Shown: one piece after another, positions 53,099-63,656 of the stretch
Numbering within the stretch: the stretch's first letter is position 1
How the letters are laid out: each line of letters starts with the position of its first letter
Origin: Zhongshania marina
GTDB lineage: Bacteria > Pseudomonadota > Gammaproteobacteria > Pseudomonadales > Spongiibacteraceae
NCBI RefSeq assembly: GCF_002915595.1
Contig: NZ_PQGG01000029.1
Location: 1 to 64,000 of the forward strand
Length of the DNA stretch: 64,000 nt
Direction of reading: 5' to 3'
Translations under genes and position numbers: made by a program
The notes under the pieces: generated by a model
What the model was told of the DNA's origin: nothing
Seen by the model: the letters and a program-made list of their open reading frames with translations, nothing else
The model's database searches: none

Positions 53099-56000
53099 CT
53101 AATCAAAACTACTGTAGGGAATCGGTGGCTCCGGCGGCGTCCAAATCGGCTGCCAACGATCACTAAACGTATATTTTGCGTACATAATGATGTGGTTCGG
53201 TTCATAGAAGTCAGCGCGTTGAACGTCTGCCGCAACACCTAAATACCAGCGATCGCTCACTCGTTTTTCCACCGCCGCTTCAAGTGCATACCCAAATCCA
53301 CCACCAGACGAGCTACGTCCGCCCAATTGGTAAGGCGCATCTTCGCTAGACCAAGAATTAGAAATTGAGGCACCGATAAGATAAGACCACTCGCTCTCGC
53401 TACGGCCGTAATACCTTACCGGAATAGAGAGCGACAGATAATTCTGAGGGCTAAAATAAGCACCGTGCTGCAGGGTAAATTCACTCAAGTTTTTATCATA
53501 TTGAAAATGTAAAACATTCAAGCCAATTCGAAACTGTCGGTCGTCCTGATCAAGCAGGCGGTGATATACCCCACCAAGTAGACCAAATCGGGTGTTATCG
53601 GCAACGTGTTCGCCGGTCATACCGTGGTATTGAATACTAGCCCAATAGCCGTTAGCTCCACCGCGGTCATAACTTAAACCCAACTTAGCGCCGCTGCGAA
53701 TAACACCGCCCCACTCTGTACCCGCATTGCTAGCGCCCGCCGGAACCTTTAAACCGGCATAGGACAATGTTGTTCCAATTTCTGGCCGACGTGACAGCGC
53801 CAAGCTCCATCCCACCTGGGACAGCTTGCCGTTCATACCAATACCGCCAACCACGCTAGAATTCTGAAACCCCATCGGGGTAGTGCCAATATCTGCCCAC
53901 CAGCGTTCGCTTAGCCAGCCTATGCCTAAAGCCACGCCCTCCGCGCTGCCCTTAAAGGGAATTCGATTAATTCCACCAGCAACTGGATCAAGGTAATTGA
54001 TATTCCCTGAATCGACACTGACAAAATCAGCCCGCGCAATGATATGGCCATCAAGGCTTGGTACCGGCCATTTCACCTCAATAGGCACTTGGCTGGTTTG
54101 ATCGCGGCCGTCGCGCTTTTTAAAATCCACGCCGACGATGACGTGACCGTCATTGCGCGCGCGAAGTTTATCAATTTGCTGCCGCGCGCTGCGGGTCAAC
54201 CAGTTATCAACGCCAGATTGATACAATTTTCTTTTCTGCCACTGCTTTCGCAATGGCGTATTTGTCGGCTTGCCATTGGCGCGCAATAAAACGTCGTAGG
54301 CCAGTTCCTCGGTTAATGCAGACTGGCCCTGCTCTGCACTTAACAGCATGATCTCACGCATCTGCATGGCACTAATGTCATCGCGCTGGCGTATTTTTGC
54401 AATTAACTGTCGCTCAGCCTTGCGGTCTTGATTGTCGCTAAACACCGATAATAGCTGCATCAATTCCTTGGGCGACAACATGGCAGAGTTGCTAAGTAAA
54501 CTAGCGGCTTGCTGCTGATAAACATCATCTTCGTTAATTGCCGCGCTGCTTCGTAAAATGCCTAGGCTTGCCTCGTTTTGATAAGGCCCCCATGACTGCG
54601 CAGCGCGGTGATACAGAGAATAAGCCAATATATGCTTACCCTCTTCCTCGGCTTGCGCCGCCTTTTTTAGCTGAAAACGGGTGTTTAATTCGGCGAACTC
54701 TCTCTGCTCGGCAGCCGCTAAATCAGACAGGTTTAAACCGGCATACCAGCTAGAAAAATCCCTAATCTGATCCAGGCTCAACAATAAATTACCGTAGCCA
54801 AGCTGGCGATTTACCGGCCAATCTCGCGTCGGTTTTAAATCCTGCGCAATTTTAATCGCGCGAGGCATCTGCTCTAGCTCTATCCAGGCCTTTGCCAGTC
54901 GAATCTGCGCGTCAAGGTCGCCCTGATAACGACGGCTGAGCGCATTCAAATTTGCCTGTGCGTTTGGGCTATCTATATCTAGTCCCACAAAGGCCTGATT
55001 CAGCTCCAAGCGCAATAAGTTTTGCCGCATTGCATCGCTGCGTTGCGAGGCGGGAATACTTTGCAGCTGCGACAATGCGGCGCGCTCCTGCTCACGCGAA
55101 GACAAATACAGAGCATAGGCAAAAATCATCTCCGCCGTCGGCGAGGTACGCCGCCAATCGGCCATTAGCTGATCAGCCCGCTGCGCCTGACCCAATTTAA
55201 CGAGCATTTTTGCCAAATCACTGCGCTGCCAAGGGGAAGTGGGTTGCAGGAGCAGCGCCTGCTCAACTGCAGCCAACGCCCGATCTGGATCGCCACTTTG
55301 CATCGCCAATTCAACTTGAGCGGCGCCTATCTCCTGCTTGAGGGTATTTATCTGCTGGCGAAGCACCTGCTGCTGAGCCGCACTAAGTTGCCCTGCAAAT
55401 TGCAGCGCAGCACGACGACCATGGCGCTGTTCGCGCAGTGAAAATAGACCGCGCAGAGCCTGTCCATTTTGCGGAGTCAATCTTAAAGCACGTTGATATG
55501 CAGTTTCAGCCCGCGCATATTGCTTTTGAACTTCGGCCAATTCGGCAATTGCAATGTACACATGAATAGAATCAGGGCGCAGCGCCTGCGCCTCAGCAAG
55601 CGCGCCCTCGGCGCCGTCGTATTTTCCTTGGGACAAAAACTGATCACTTTTTTGCAGCAAACTCCAGTAATGTGCAGTGTCAATTAGACGTGTCCACTTA
55701 CCTCTCAAATCAGGATTCTCATTGTACTGTAAGGCCTGTTTGAAATAGCGTTCCGCCGCAGCTGCATTGCCTGTGCGTAAATATGCTACACCTAGGCCAC
55801 CCAACACCTGCTCGTCATCTGGCCGACCTTTAACAGCGAAAAGTAACCGTGATTTGGCTTCGCTATTGCGATTAGCATCCAGTGCTGCCAAGCCCTGCTT
55901 ACGAGCTCGATAATAAGGATTTTTTAGCTGCTCTTGCTCAATGTCTAAACGCTCAATGGCGTGACGATAGCTATCTTGAATACTAATATCTGAGGGATAG

Positions 56001-56821
56001 CGCGATGCAAGTTCTGCGTAATCCGCAACGACCGTATTATTAATAGGCCGGGCTCCTAACATCAACAACCACGACGCCGCAGCTCGCCGTCCGATGCCTG
56101 CACCATTTGCTAATCGTTCAAAAATTTCAGCAGCCCGCGGGTCTTGTGAATTACGCCGAGTAAGGTGCTCAGCCAGCATGACTTCAATTAAGGGAAAACG
56201 CTCGTACTGATGATTAAGCGCTTCCAGACTATCTCTAACCTCAGTCCAATTCTCACTGATACGCCCTCTGATCTCCAATTTGCGCAGCTGCAAACCTAGC
56301 GTAGGCATACCATCCGGAAACAACTCCTTAAACATATCTAAGGCATCTTGATGCCGGCCCGCCGTAGCCAATAACTGGGCGCGGGACAACTGATCCTTAC
56401 CCTCAGTCATCGCCTGTAAATACTGTTGGAGGTATAGCGTTTGCTTGTGGCCCGAGTAATTTTTTTGCATCCCCTGCAATATTGCACGGGCCTCGTCGAT
56501 ATTCTCGTCGGCAATAAATTGGTAGGCAGAATAAAATTGAACAATGGGAGAATTCGGCGTGATCGCCCTTAAACGCGCTAGGGCATTATCAATTAAGTCT
56601 CGCCGATTCATTGCCTCAGCAAGCTGTAATTGCTTAATTAAGGTAGATGCAGCCTCTATGTCTTCACCGCTTGCGGGCGAAGTCTGCGTGCCTTTAACCG
56701 GCTGTAATACTACCCCTACATTGTCATAGTCAGGTGCCGTGTCCACCGCATCATTACGGACAAAGAAAAACCACACAAGGAAGGCAACCAGCAGAAATGG
56801 CAGAGCCCGTAGCAGAGACAT
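53099..56821 (-). CDS. bcsC: Cellulose synthase outer-membrane subunit C
   Basis: BcsC exports the cellulose chain through the outer membrane. The 1240-residue protein has an N-terminal hydrophobic signal (MSLLRALPFLLVAFLVWFFF), many TPR units across the periplasmic part (for example GLGVAYLRTGNAAAAERYFKQAL in parts, ALRLTPQNGQALRGL), and a C-terminal BcsC beta-barrel of about 330 residues. ATG 56821 is preferred, six bases from the bcsZ stop; a GTG at 56851 would overlap bcsZ. It follows bcsZ in the operon. Confidence 0.95.
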   Translation of the reverse strand: MSLLRALPFLLVAFLVWFFFVRNDAVDTAPDYDNVGVVLQPVKGTQTSPASGEDIEAASTLIKQLQLAEAMNRRDLIDNALARLRAITPNSPIVQFYSAYQFIADENIDEARAILQGMQKNYSGHKQTLYLQQYLQAMTEGKDQLSRAQLLATAGRHQDALDMFKELFPDGMPTLGLQLRKLEIRGRISENWTEVRDSLEALNHQYERFPLIEVMLAEHLTRRNSQDPRAAEIFERLANGAGIGRRAAASWLLMLGARPINNTVVADYAELASRYPSDISIQDSYRHAIERLDIEQEQLKNPYYRARKQGLAALDANRNSEAKSRLLFAVKGRPDDEQVLGGLGVAYLRTGNAAAAERYFKQALQYNENPDLRGKWTRLIDTAHYWSLLQKSDQFLSQGKYDGAEGALAEAQALRPDSIHVYIAIAELAEVQKQYARAETAYQRALRLTPQNGQALRGLFSLREQRHGRRAALQFAGQLSAAQQQVLRQQINTLKQEIGAAQVELAMQSGDPDRALAAVEQALLLQPTSPWQRSDLAKMLVKLGQAQRADQLMADWRRTSPTAEMIFAYALYLSSREQERAALSQLQSIPASQRSDAMRQNLLRLELNQAFVGLDIDSPNAQANLNALSRRYQGDLDAQIRLAKAWIELEQMPRAIKIAQDLKPTRDWPVNRQLGYGNLLLSLDQIRDFSSWYAGLNLSDLAAAEQREFAELNTRFQLKKAAQAEEEGKHILAYSLYHRAAQSWGPYQNEASLGILRSSAAINEDDVYQQQAASLLSNSAMLSPKELMQLLSVFSDNQDRKAERQLIAKIRQRDDISAMQMREIMLLSAEQGQSALTEELAYDVLLRANGKPTNTPLRKQWQKRKLYQSGVDNWLTRSARQQIDKLRARNDGHVIVGVDFKKRDGRDQTSQVPIEVKWPVPSLDGHIIARADFVSVDSGNINYLDPVAGGINRIPFKGSAEGVALGIGWLSERWWADIGTTPMGFQNSSVVGGIGMNGKLSQVGWSLALSRRPEIGTTLSYAGLKVPAGASNAGTEWGGVIRSGAKLGLSYDRGGANGYWASIQYHGMTGEHVADNTRFGLLGGVYHRLLDQDDRQFRIGLNVLHFQYDKNLSEFTLQHGAYFSPQNYLSLSIPVRYYGRSESEWSYLIGASISNSWSSEDAPYQLGGRSSSGGGFGYALEAAVEKRVSDRWYLGVAADVQRADFYEPNHIIMYAKYTFSDRWQPIWTPPEPPIPYSSFD

Positions 56822-56826
56822 CCAAC

Positions 56827-57969
56827 TTATTTGCAAGTGTCTGCCTCCCACACGGGTAGAAGTTGTCCGTTTAGGGCAAAGCGATACCGCTTTTCCATCC
56901 AGCCACTGCCAAACAAGCTAAGTACGCTATCGTAATAACGCTGCCCCGGCGCGATTTTAGCTTTCGCATTCGCAACTTGGCTCAGTAATTCTGGGGTCTT
57001 GCTTTGCTGCTCGACGGATGATTGAAGCGCGGGTAATACCGCTGCTAAAAACCCAACTGGCCCACTGCCAAAAGTTTGACCGCTGCGGCTATCTGCGGTT
57101 TCTGGTGGTGTATTCTGTTCGGCGGTTTTCTCTAACATGGGCTTCACAGTATTTAACAATGGCGCCTTGTGTGGATGTTTATCGGCCAACATCCCTAGCC
57201 ACAAATAATTGCGGATCGCATCGTAACTACCCTTACCTGAAGTTTTTGCATCTGCTCGCACCCCGGATTCTGAAACCAGCACCCAGTCGGGCACAAAGCC
57301 TTTTGGAGAAGCCTTTTCAATAATTAGCGCGCTACTCTTTGACAGCTCATCCCAATGTTGACTAGGAAACACCGTCGCGAGCCGATCAAGCAACTGCAGG
57401 GGACTATAGCTAGGATTTAAACGATATACTTTTTCGCTTTTGCTTGTTCCGACCGATACAAAGCCATGCGGTGCTGGCAATAACACGCGGCCTATAGTCG
57501 GTATTATCGCCGTCTCTTTTTGTATGATTTGACGCGCCAACAAATAACTGAGACTGGCGTAATAATGGGAGTTCCACAGTCTTCCAGCTTCACTCAAGGT
57601 GTAGGCTATCCACAAATCGGCGTCGGAGGCCGCATTGCTATCTAACACCCCGCTCTTGCCATTCTCGTTCACGCCCCAAAGCCAAGCGGGTAATTGTGAA
57701 CCGAGGTCGCCAGCGGCGAGATTATCTATTGTCCACGCCAGCAGTTGATCAAAGCTTTTTTGATCATCGGCAAGCAAGGCAAAAAACAAGCCGTATGCCT
57801 GCCCTTCCGAGGTGGTAATCGGCTGCTCGCTGCTGCGATCAAGTACCCTTCCGTCCTCTATATAATGCTGCTTAAACGCTAACCATTCAGGCCAGCTACA
57901 ATGGTTTTCCGCTGCATGGGCTTCAGCCGCAAGCAACGTGAAAAACAAGGTAATCAACAGATACCTCAT
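56827..57969 (-). CDS. bcsZ: Cellulose-operon endoglucanase (GH8)
   Basis: BcsZ is a periplasmic family 8 endo-1,4-beta-glucanase required for proper cellulose output. The 380-residue protein has a signal peptide (ending AEAHAA), the acid catalyst Glu in TSEGQAYGLFFAL near residue 55, and the catalytic-region DSNAASDADLWIAYTL. Length and motif positions match E. coli BcsZ. It overlaps bcsB by four bases. Confidence 0.95.
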   Translation of the reverse strand: MRYLLITLFFTLLAAEAHAAENHCSWPEWLAFKQHYIEDGRVLDRSSEQPITTSEGQAYGLFFALLADDQKSFDQLLAWTIDNLAAGDLGSQLPAWLWGVNENGKSGVLDSNAASDADLWIAYTLSEAGRLWNSHYYASLSYLLARQIIQKETAIIPTIGRVLLPAPHGFVSVGTSKSEKVYRLNPSYSPLQLLDRLATVFPSQHWDELSKSSALIIEKASPKGFVPDWVLVSESGVRADAKTSGKGSYDAIRNYLWLGMLADKHPHKAPLLNTVKPMLEKTAEQNTPPETADSRSGQTFGSGPVGFLAAVLPALQSSVEQQSKTPELLSQVANAKAKIAPGQRYYDSVLSLFGSGWMEKRYRFALNGQLLPVWEADTCK

Positions 57970-60212
57970 TCATCATCGTCCACTTGCAAGCGACGAGCGG
58001 CTACTACCGCCAGCAGACGCCAAAGAATGATTGTTAACAGCACAACTAGCAGTAGCGCACACGCCGCCAAGATAAAGGGATGCTTAGAGAAGTGATACCA
58101 AATCAAGGTCTGGAGTGGCAGGTGCCCCACGAAATAGGGTTTACCAACAATATAACTCGCAACAGAATCACCCCTAAACATCGCCACCGAGCCGAAAATA
58201 TATGGTAGTCGTCCGGGTGTATTTAAAGAGCGAGTGACATCCAATAGATCCTGATCGCGGGTGCCCAGCATCGCAACCACACTGCGCTCATCGTCAAAGG
58301 GCGATTGCATACCAATCAAGGCACCGAAAGCACCGTTGGCATTGAGGCTAACTTGTTCTGCAGTTGTCCACGCGCCATCTTCACTCCAAGGAAAATAGCG
58401 TAAATTGCCAAGATCTTGGGGGCGATTAATTGACCGCTGGCTCTTTCTTAATAATAAAGCTGGTTGGTTTTCTTCAAGCGCCGAGTCTGCCATAGAAGGG
58501 TCTACGCCAATCGCCAATATATCCTTATCTGCTAGCACTTTTTTGTCCCAGCTATCTAGCAGCGTTAAGCCCATACCTGGGTAGGCCACGCTGGCAGAGA
58601 GATAACCCACCGTTTCTAATAATGACTCAATCAGTATTGGGCTCGGCGATGGCGGAATCACCACTGCGGTATCTGATAAATCAGCCATTCGCGTAAAGGG
58701 GTAACCCGCCGTCGCAAATACCTGAAGATTTGGCATTTCGATATAGTGGGGATAACCGGTGAAATCTATTGTCGAATCCGCTTCAAGAATTGCACGGGGA
58801 CTACCCGCAGGGATGGTCCGGCAAGCACCGCTATTCACTGCGGCAAAGGCAAAACGAAAACTCATTCTATTTAAGCTGCCTACCTGAAAAGCAGGAATAC
58901 GAATTCTGTCACCACCGCCTAGGAAGCCATCATCCAGCAGAGGAACCCGCACCCGCTTTGCCTCACCATTTATACCTTTAGTAGTTAAGCTAAACGCCTC
59001 AACAAACTGGCCATTGATAGACATACTCAAGCTGGAGTCATCACTGTCATTTTCCGGCGGTGAATAGCGATAACGTAGATCCAATGGGATACCACGGCTT
59101 TGCCAAGTAAACAGATCCGGCGGAACACGAAGCGACACTGATATATCGCTGGGTTTACGCCCCTCTACCTGCAAGACCATTGGGTCGTCGACCAACTCAC
59201 CCAGCTTTACCGGGCGATCGGTTCTAATCCAACTGGGGGAATCATAGGGCACGCGGGGCTGTATCTGCTGCGCCTTCGATATTGTTGCCACCGGGCCACT
59301 CAATAACTCTGAACCCAGTGCTAGACCGCGAACCGCCGTCAAGAGTTGCTCGCTATCTCGGCCTTGAATCAACAAGAGTTTCACGTAGGGGTTGTCGGGG
59401 TGGGTAATAATTTGCAGAGTAGGTTCATCTACCTCGGGGAAGTCCACCAAAAAAGCGGGTCGATTAGTATTTGTCAGCATCACTACCGCATGCTGTTCAG
59501 GCGCCTTATCAATTAAGACTGGAAAATTCACTCCCCGCCACTTAGCCTGCGAACCAAAATATGAGGCCGCCAATGTCGCGGCGTATACCGTATCAATTTC
59601 ATAATCAGGACCAAATACGACAGGCAAAGTCAGCTTGCTAAAATCGCGACGATCAAAAAACGGCGCTGGTAATATGCTGAGGTCATTGCTTAAACGAACG
59701 CGACGGCTATTCAACACCACCTCGCTCGCCTGGCTTATTTCTGCCCAAATAGCAGGGTCGCTGGGATTCCAGCACTCTTGATCCAAGTGGCCCACCAACT
59801 CAATACGAAGTTGGTTGTAATCGCTAAAATAACGGGAGTCTAGTGGCAAACGAACGCTATCGCGCTGACCTTTATTTAACTCCGTTACCGGCACCGCATG
59901 CTGGAGTTCACCGTTTAGGTATATTTTAAGGTGCGACAAAACTTCAATTAAGGCGGGCGAACTGATGAAGTCTAATTTCAGCTCGGCATCTTTAACAATG
60001 CGATCCAAACGAGAGCCAAAACCCAAATAAACACTGGTCTCGCTGCCCTGCACGTCCAATGAATCTGCGAACCCCAAACTGGTAAATGTCATGGTCTCAC
60101 TAACAAGACTTCTTGGGTCAGGCTCGCCGCTCCCGCTCTTTTCCTCAGCGAAACTGAAGACTGGGAACATAACTAACCATACCAGCAGTGATAAAACCTT
60201 TGCGTTTAGCAA
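57966..60212 (-). CDS. bcsB: Cellulose synthase periplasmic subunit B
   Basis: BcsB guides the nascent glucan through the periplasm and anchors to BcsA. The 748-residue protein has a signal peptide (ending FSFAEE), large carbohydrate-binding and flavodoxin-like domains, and a C-terminal membrane helix (LAACALLLVVLLTIILWRLL) followed by a short charged tail. The start is TTG at 60212 (LNAKVLSL), preceded by gggacagg. It sits between bcsA and bcsZ. Confidence 0.95.
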   Translation of the reverse strand: MLNAKVLSLLVWLVMFPVFSFAEEKSGSGEPDPRSLVSETMTFTSLGFADSLDVQGSETSVYLGFGSRLDRIVKDAELKLDFISSPALIEVLSHLKIYLNGELQHAVPVTELNKGQRDSVRLPLDSRYFSDYNQLRIELVGHLDQECWNPSDPAIWAEISQASEVVLNSRRVRLSNDLSILPAPFFDRRDFSKLTLPVVFGPDYEIDTVYAATLAASYFGSQAKWRGVNFPVLIDKAPEQHAVVMLTNTNRPAFLVDFPEVDEPTLQIITHPDNPYVKLLLIQGRDSEQLLTAVRGLALGSELLSGPVATISKAQQIQPRVPYDSPSWIRTDRPVKLGELVDDPMVLQVEGRKPSDISVSLRVPPDLFTWQSRGIPLDLRYRYSPPENDSDDSSLSMSINGQFVEAFSLTTKGINGEAKRVRVPLLDDGFLGGGDRIRIPAFQVGSLNRMSFRFAFAAVNSGACRTIPAGSPRAILEADSTIDFTGYPHYIEMPNLQVFATAGYPFTRMADLSDTAVVIPPSPSPILIESLLETVGYLSASVAYPGMGLTLLDSWDKKVLADKDILAIGVDPSMADSALEENQPALLLRKSQRSINRPQDLGNLRYFPWSEDGAWTTAEQVSLNANGAFGALIGMQSPFDDERSVVAMLGTRDQDLLDVTRSLNTPGRLPYIFGSVAMFRGDSVASYIVGKPYFVGHLPLQTLIWYHFSKHPFILAACALLLVVLLTIILWRLLAVVAARRLQVDDDE

Positions 60213-60228
60213 GACCTGTCCCTCATGT

Positions 60229-62898
60229 TTAATTCCTCACCGCCAGTGCTACATTACGAGGACGGAATGTGGCTAATCCCTCCACCATCCAGATCACCGC
60301 AGCATAAATTTGTGGTATGGGTTTTGGCGAATTCCGCAGCAAGCGGTTATAGCCCTGCACTGCAGAGCTAACCACTTGCCCCATACTTATTGAGGGTACA
60401 TCTTCAGAGTAAGACTCTTTCCAATCCACCCAGGTATCCGCTTTTGCAAATGTGCACTGAACATAATCGATTGTTTGCCGAACAGACAATTTAGGCAAGC
60501 GCGTACCAAGCACTCCGTCCTTTGCATATACCACATGCAGCGGAAAGGTAAACTCTTCATTGCCTCTACGCAGAACAACGTCCAACTTCGTAGAATTACG
60601 AAGTAAACTGCTGTCAGCTACCTCAAAGCGCAAACCACCAAAAGAAAAATCACGTACCGTTGCTTGAATTCGATGGCCCGTAGGTAATATCAAACTTGCC
60701 AAAATCCCCACATCGACCCTAGGCGCCGTCCTTACCTGCTTGGCCTCCGCCCCTACCGCAGCAGCGGCCCCAAGAATTAGCATATTGTAAAAGGTCCACA
60801 TTAGGTTCACTACCACTGCTGAAATTTCCTCACTGGGCCCAGAAATTATTCTAACAATTCCCCATATAACCCCAGCAACATTAAGTACCACCAAGGCGAT
60901 ATAAGGTTTGGATATTACCCAATCGTAGTAATCCCGCTCAATAGTCCCACCCTTAGCGGTGACGTTGAAAGTACCTTTATGAGGCGCAAATAGGGCCACT
61001 GTAGTTGGCCTAGCCACATACCAAGCCAGCACTGACTCATATACTTCGCCCCAGAAGGAATAGCGGTATTTTCCCTGCAACATAGAGTTGACCGAGGCGG
61101 TATGAACCATATGTGGAATGACATACATCAACAACACCAAGGCCGGCGCATAAATAATGTAGGTATGCAGAAGTAAAAACGCTAACGGCGCCGTCAAAAA
61201 TATCAAACGAGGAACACCAGATAAAAAATGCAGCATGGCGTTAAAATAACAAAGCCGTTGCTGCCAGCGCAGTCCGGGGCCAGTTAGGGGATTATCTAAA
61301 CGTAAAATTTGGGCCATCCCCCGCGCCCAACGAATACGCTGACCAATATGCGCAGACAAGGTTTCCGTTGCCAAACCAGCGGATATCGGCGCGCTCAGGT
61401 AAGCAGAGCCATAACCCTTTCTATGCATACGCAGAGAGGTATGAGCATCTTCTGTGACCGTTTCTACCGCTATCCCACCCACTTCTTCAAGTGGCTTACG
61501 ACGCAAGATTGCACAAGAACCGCAAAAAAACGTGCCTCCCCAGAGGTCGTTGCCATCTTGAATTAATCCGTAGAAAAGATTGCCCTCATTTGGAATTTTT
61601 CTAAAGGTTGCCAAATTTCTTTCGAAAGGGTCAGGCGAGTAAAAATGATGAGGGGTCTGAACCAGTGCTAAGCTGGGGTCTTTTATGAGCCAGCCCATGG
61701 TCATCTGGAAAAACGCGCGAGTCGGTATATGGTCGCAATCAAAAATAGCGACGTATTCTGCGTTGGTCTTAGTAAGCGCGTAATTAATATTGCCGGCTTT
61801 CGCGTGGTTATTCACCGGCCTACGAATATAATTCACGCCCACCTGCGCAGCAAAATCTCGGAAACTATCGCGTTTACCGTCGTCAAGAATATGAATGTTC
61901 AGTTTATCTTGCGGCCAGTCCAAACCTAAACTGGCGTAAACCGTTGCCTTAACCACATCCAACTCTTCATTGTAAGTGGGAATAAACAGGTCAATCGTCG
62001 GCCAAGTATTTACGTCCTCCGGAAGGGCTTGAGGCGTTCTTTTTAGAGGCCAAACATTTTGAAAATAGCCCAGTACCAAAACAACCCAGGCATAAATTTC
62101 TGCCGCCAATAACACTATGCCAAAAGTAAGCCCTACCGGACTATCCCAATTTAAGGTGTTGGTACTACGCCACCAGATGTAACGCGTAGACACCAGTAAT
62201 GACAGCACGATTAGCAGCATACTTGAAAAACGCCCAGGCATACGCTGTAAAATCCAAGCCATAAATAGCAGCGCACATACAAAGGCCGCCTGTGCCTCTA
62301 AACTAAATGGCACGGTAATGCACAATAAACTTAAGACCAAAACAGCCACTATTAAAAGCCCGTCTCGCCAAGATAGCCGCTCCCAAAGACTCGACGCAGA
62401 GCGCTTTTTCAAATTTGCCGAAAGCGTTCCATCGACGTGACTTTCGGTATGTCGATTTCCCCACTCCAACACTAGCCGAAACCAGCCTAGTAAAACAGCC
62501 AGCAATTTTTGATAGTATTTAGCGAAATGGCGGGCGGTACCGACGGTCTTTTTAACAGAACGACGCGCCGAGTGCGGCCGAACAAACATCAGCCAAAAAA
62601 GTTGTACCAAAGCCCTTATAGGGTCATCGATACGAGGCCTACTAAAATCAATTTGCGGGAAGAAGTGTTGCGGCAAACACCAACTTTCAACGCCAGCAAT
62701 ACGAGGTTTTAAAAATATAAAAGCAAACAGCAACCAAACAGTGACAAGCACCCGCCCAGCAATTGAATAGCCACGCGCGCCCTTTAAGCAAATAAATTGG
62801 TGCCGCAATTCATTTTGCAGCCAAGGTTTAAACAATCCCAGCAGCGGCAAGCTAGCCTCTTGAACGATACCGCGCCTCTTACGCAAGCCCTCTCTCAC
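60229..62898 (-). CDS. bcsA: Cellulose synthase catalytic subunit A
   Basis: BcsA polymerises UDP-glucose into cellulose in the inner membrane and is activated by c-di-GMP. The 889-residue protein has an extended N-terminal region, several membrane segments, and a GT2 domain with DDGKRD, FDCDHIP, TVTEDAHTS and QRIRWARGMAQ (the D, D, TED and QxxRW motifs). The C-terminal PilZ domain has RTAPR and DFSFGG, the RxxxR and DxSxxG c-di-GMP signatures. Start is GTG, overlapping the bcsQ stop (GTGA). Confidence 0.97.
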   Translation of the reverse strand: MREGLRKRRGIVQEASLPLLGLFKPWLQNELRHQFICLKGARGYSIAGRVLVTVWLLFAFIFLKPRIAGVESWCLPQHFFPQIDFSRPRIDDPIRALVQLFWLMFVRPHSARRSVKKTVGTARHFAKYYQKLLAVLLGWFRLVLEWGNRHTESHVDGTLSANLKKRSASSLWERLSWRDGLLIVAVLVLSLLCITVPFSLEAQAAFVCALLFMAWILQRMPGRFSSMLLIVLSLLVSTRYIWWRSTNTLNWDSPVGLTFGIVLLAAEIYAWVVLVLGYFQNVWPLKRTPQALPEDVNTWPTIDLFIPTYNEELDVVKATVYASLGLDWPQDKLNIHILDDGKRDSFRDFAAQVGVNYIRRPVNNHAKAGNINYALTKTNAEYVAIFDCDHIPTRAFFQMTMGWLIKDPSLALVQTPHHFYSPDPFERNLATFRKIPNEGNLFYGLIQDGNDLWGGTFFCGSCAILRRKPLEEVGGIAVETVTEDAHTSLRMHRKGYGSAYLSAPISAGLATETLSAHIGQRIRWARGMAQILRLDNPLTGPGLRWQQRLCYFNAMLHFLSGVPRLIFLTAPLAFLLLHTYIIYAPALVLLMYVIPHMVHTASVNSMLQGKYRYSFWGEVYESVLAWYVARPTTVALFAPHKGTFNVTAKGGTIERDYYDWVISKPYIALVVLNVAGVIWGIVRIISGPSEEISAVVVNLMWTFYNMLILGAAAAVGAEAKQVRTAPRVDVGILASLILPTGHRIQATVRDFSFGGLRFEVADSSLLRNSTKLDVVLRRGNEEFTFPLHVVYAKDGVLGTRLPKLSVRQTIDYVQCTFAKADTWVDWKESYSEDVPSISMGQVVSSAVQGYNRLLRNSPKPIPQIYAAVIWMVEGLATFRPRNVALAVRN

Positions 62899-63656
62899 GA
62901 AGGCACCTTGGGTAATTTATTGACACACCAAACAGCGAGCAAATAAAAATCTAAGGCTGCAGCACTATTAGGTGCGTAGCTGTTTAGTGTTTGTAAATGC
63001 GCAAACGCCTCGGGGACCGCAGCGTCGTGGTGAATAATATTAGATATAAGGTGATGCTCTAACTCTCGCCGCATCACCAACAACAGGTCTCGCTGCAGTT
63101 CATTTTCTGTTTTCACAGCGTTTAACAATATTTCGCAATCTGTCAGTAATTGCTGGCCTAATGGATGGGATACCAGTAATCGATAAGACTGCAGATCCGC
63201 TCTTGCTATCAGCAAGGAATAATCAGCCAAATCCTTTAGGGCTGAAAATTGCGCAGAACAATAACCCGTCAGCGGAGCCGAAAAATCCAGTAGCAAATAG
63301 TCAAGAGGCTCGCCGCTGAGAGCGTGGCAAATATCCGCGATATGCTTGGGCTTCTCAGTCAAGTTGCGACGCAGAGTGGCCAAGGATTCAACATCCAGCA
63401 TCCCAAAGGGTAATACTCTCCCTCCATCCATAGCCTCAAACCCACACTCCACCCAACTTTGGGAAAGAGAGGCGCTGCGTGCCCAGCCATCTACAGCATC
63501 GCTGGCAACGCCAAAATGCAGGGCTAATAGATTATCTGGCGTGCAATCGATAGCGAGACAACGATGACCAAGGCCCTGTAACGCCGCAGCCAAATTGGCG
63601 GTGACCGTTGTGACTCCGTTGCCACCGCCGATTGAATGAAGAAGAATAATTTTCAA
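62895..63656 (-). CDS. bcsQ: Cellulose biosynthesis MinD-like protein Q
   Basis: BcsQ (YhjQ) is a ParA/MinD-like factor that helps assemble and localise the Bcs complex. The 253-residue protein begins KIILLHSIGGGNGVTTVTANLAAAL: the P-loop is GGGNGVTT, lacking both Lys residues of the canonical ParA motif. E. coli BcsQ is also deviant. CLAIDCTPDN is the Asp motif region and LLLDFSAP the Walker B equivalent. Start is TTG, just after the bcsR stop. Confidence 0.9.
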   Translation of the reverse strand: MKIILLHSIGGGNGVTTVTANLAAALQGLGHRCLAIDCTPDNLLALHFGVASDAVDGWARSASLSQSWVECGFEAMDGGRVLPFGMLDVESLATLRRNLTEKPKHIADICHALSGEPLDYLLLDFSAPLTGYCSAQFSALKDLADYSLLIARADLQSYRLLVSHPLGQQLLTDCEILLNAVKTENELQRDLLLVMRRELEHHLISNIIHHDAAVPEAFAHLQTLNSYAPNSAAALDFYLLAVWCVNKLPKVPS

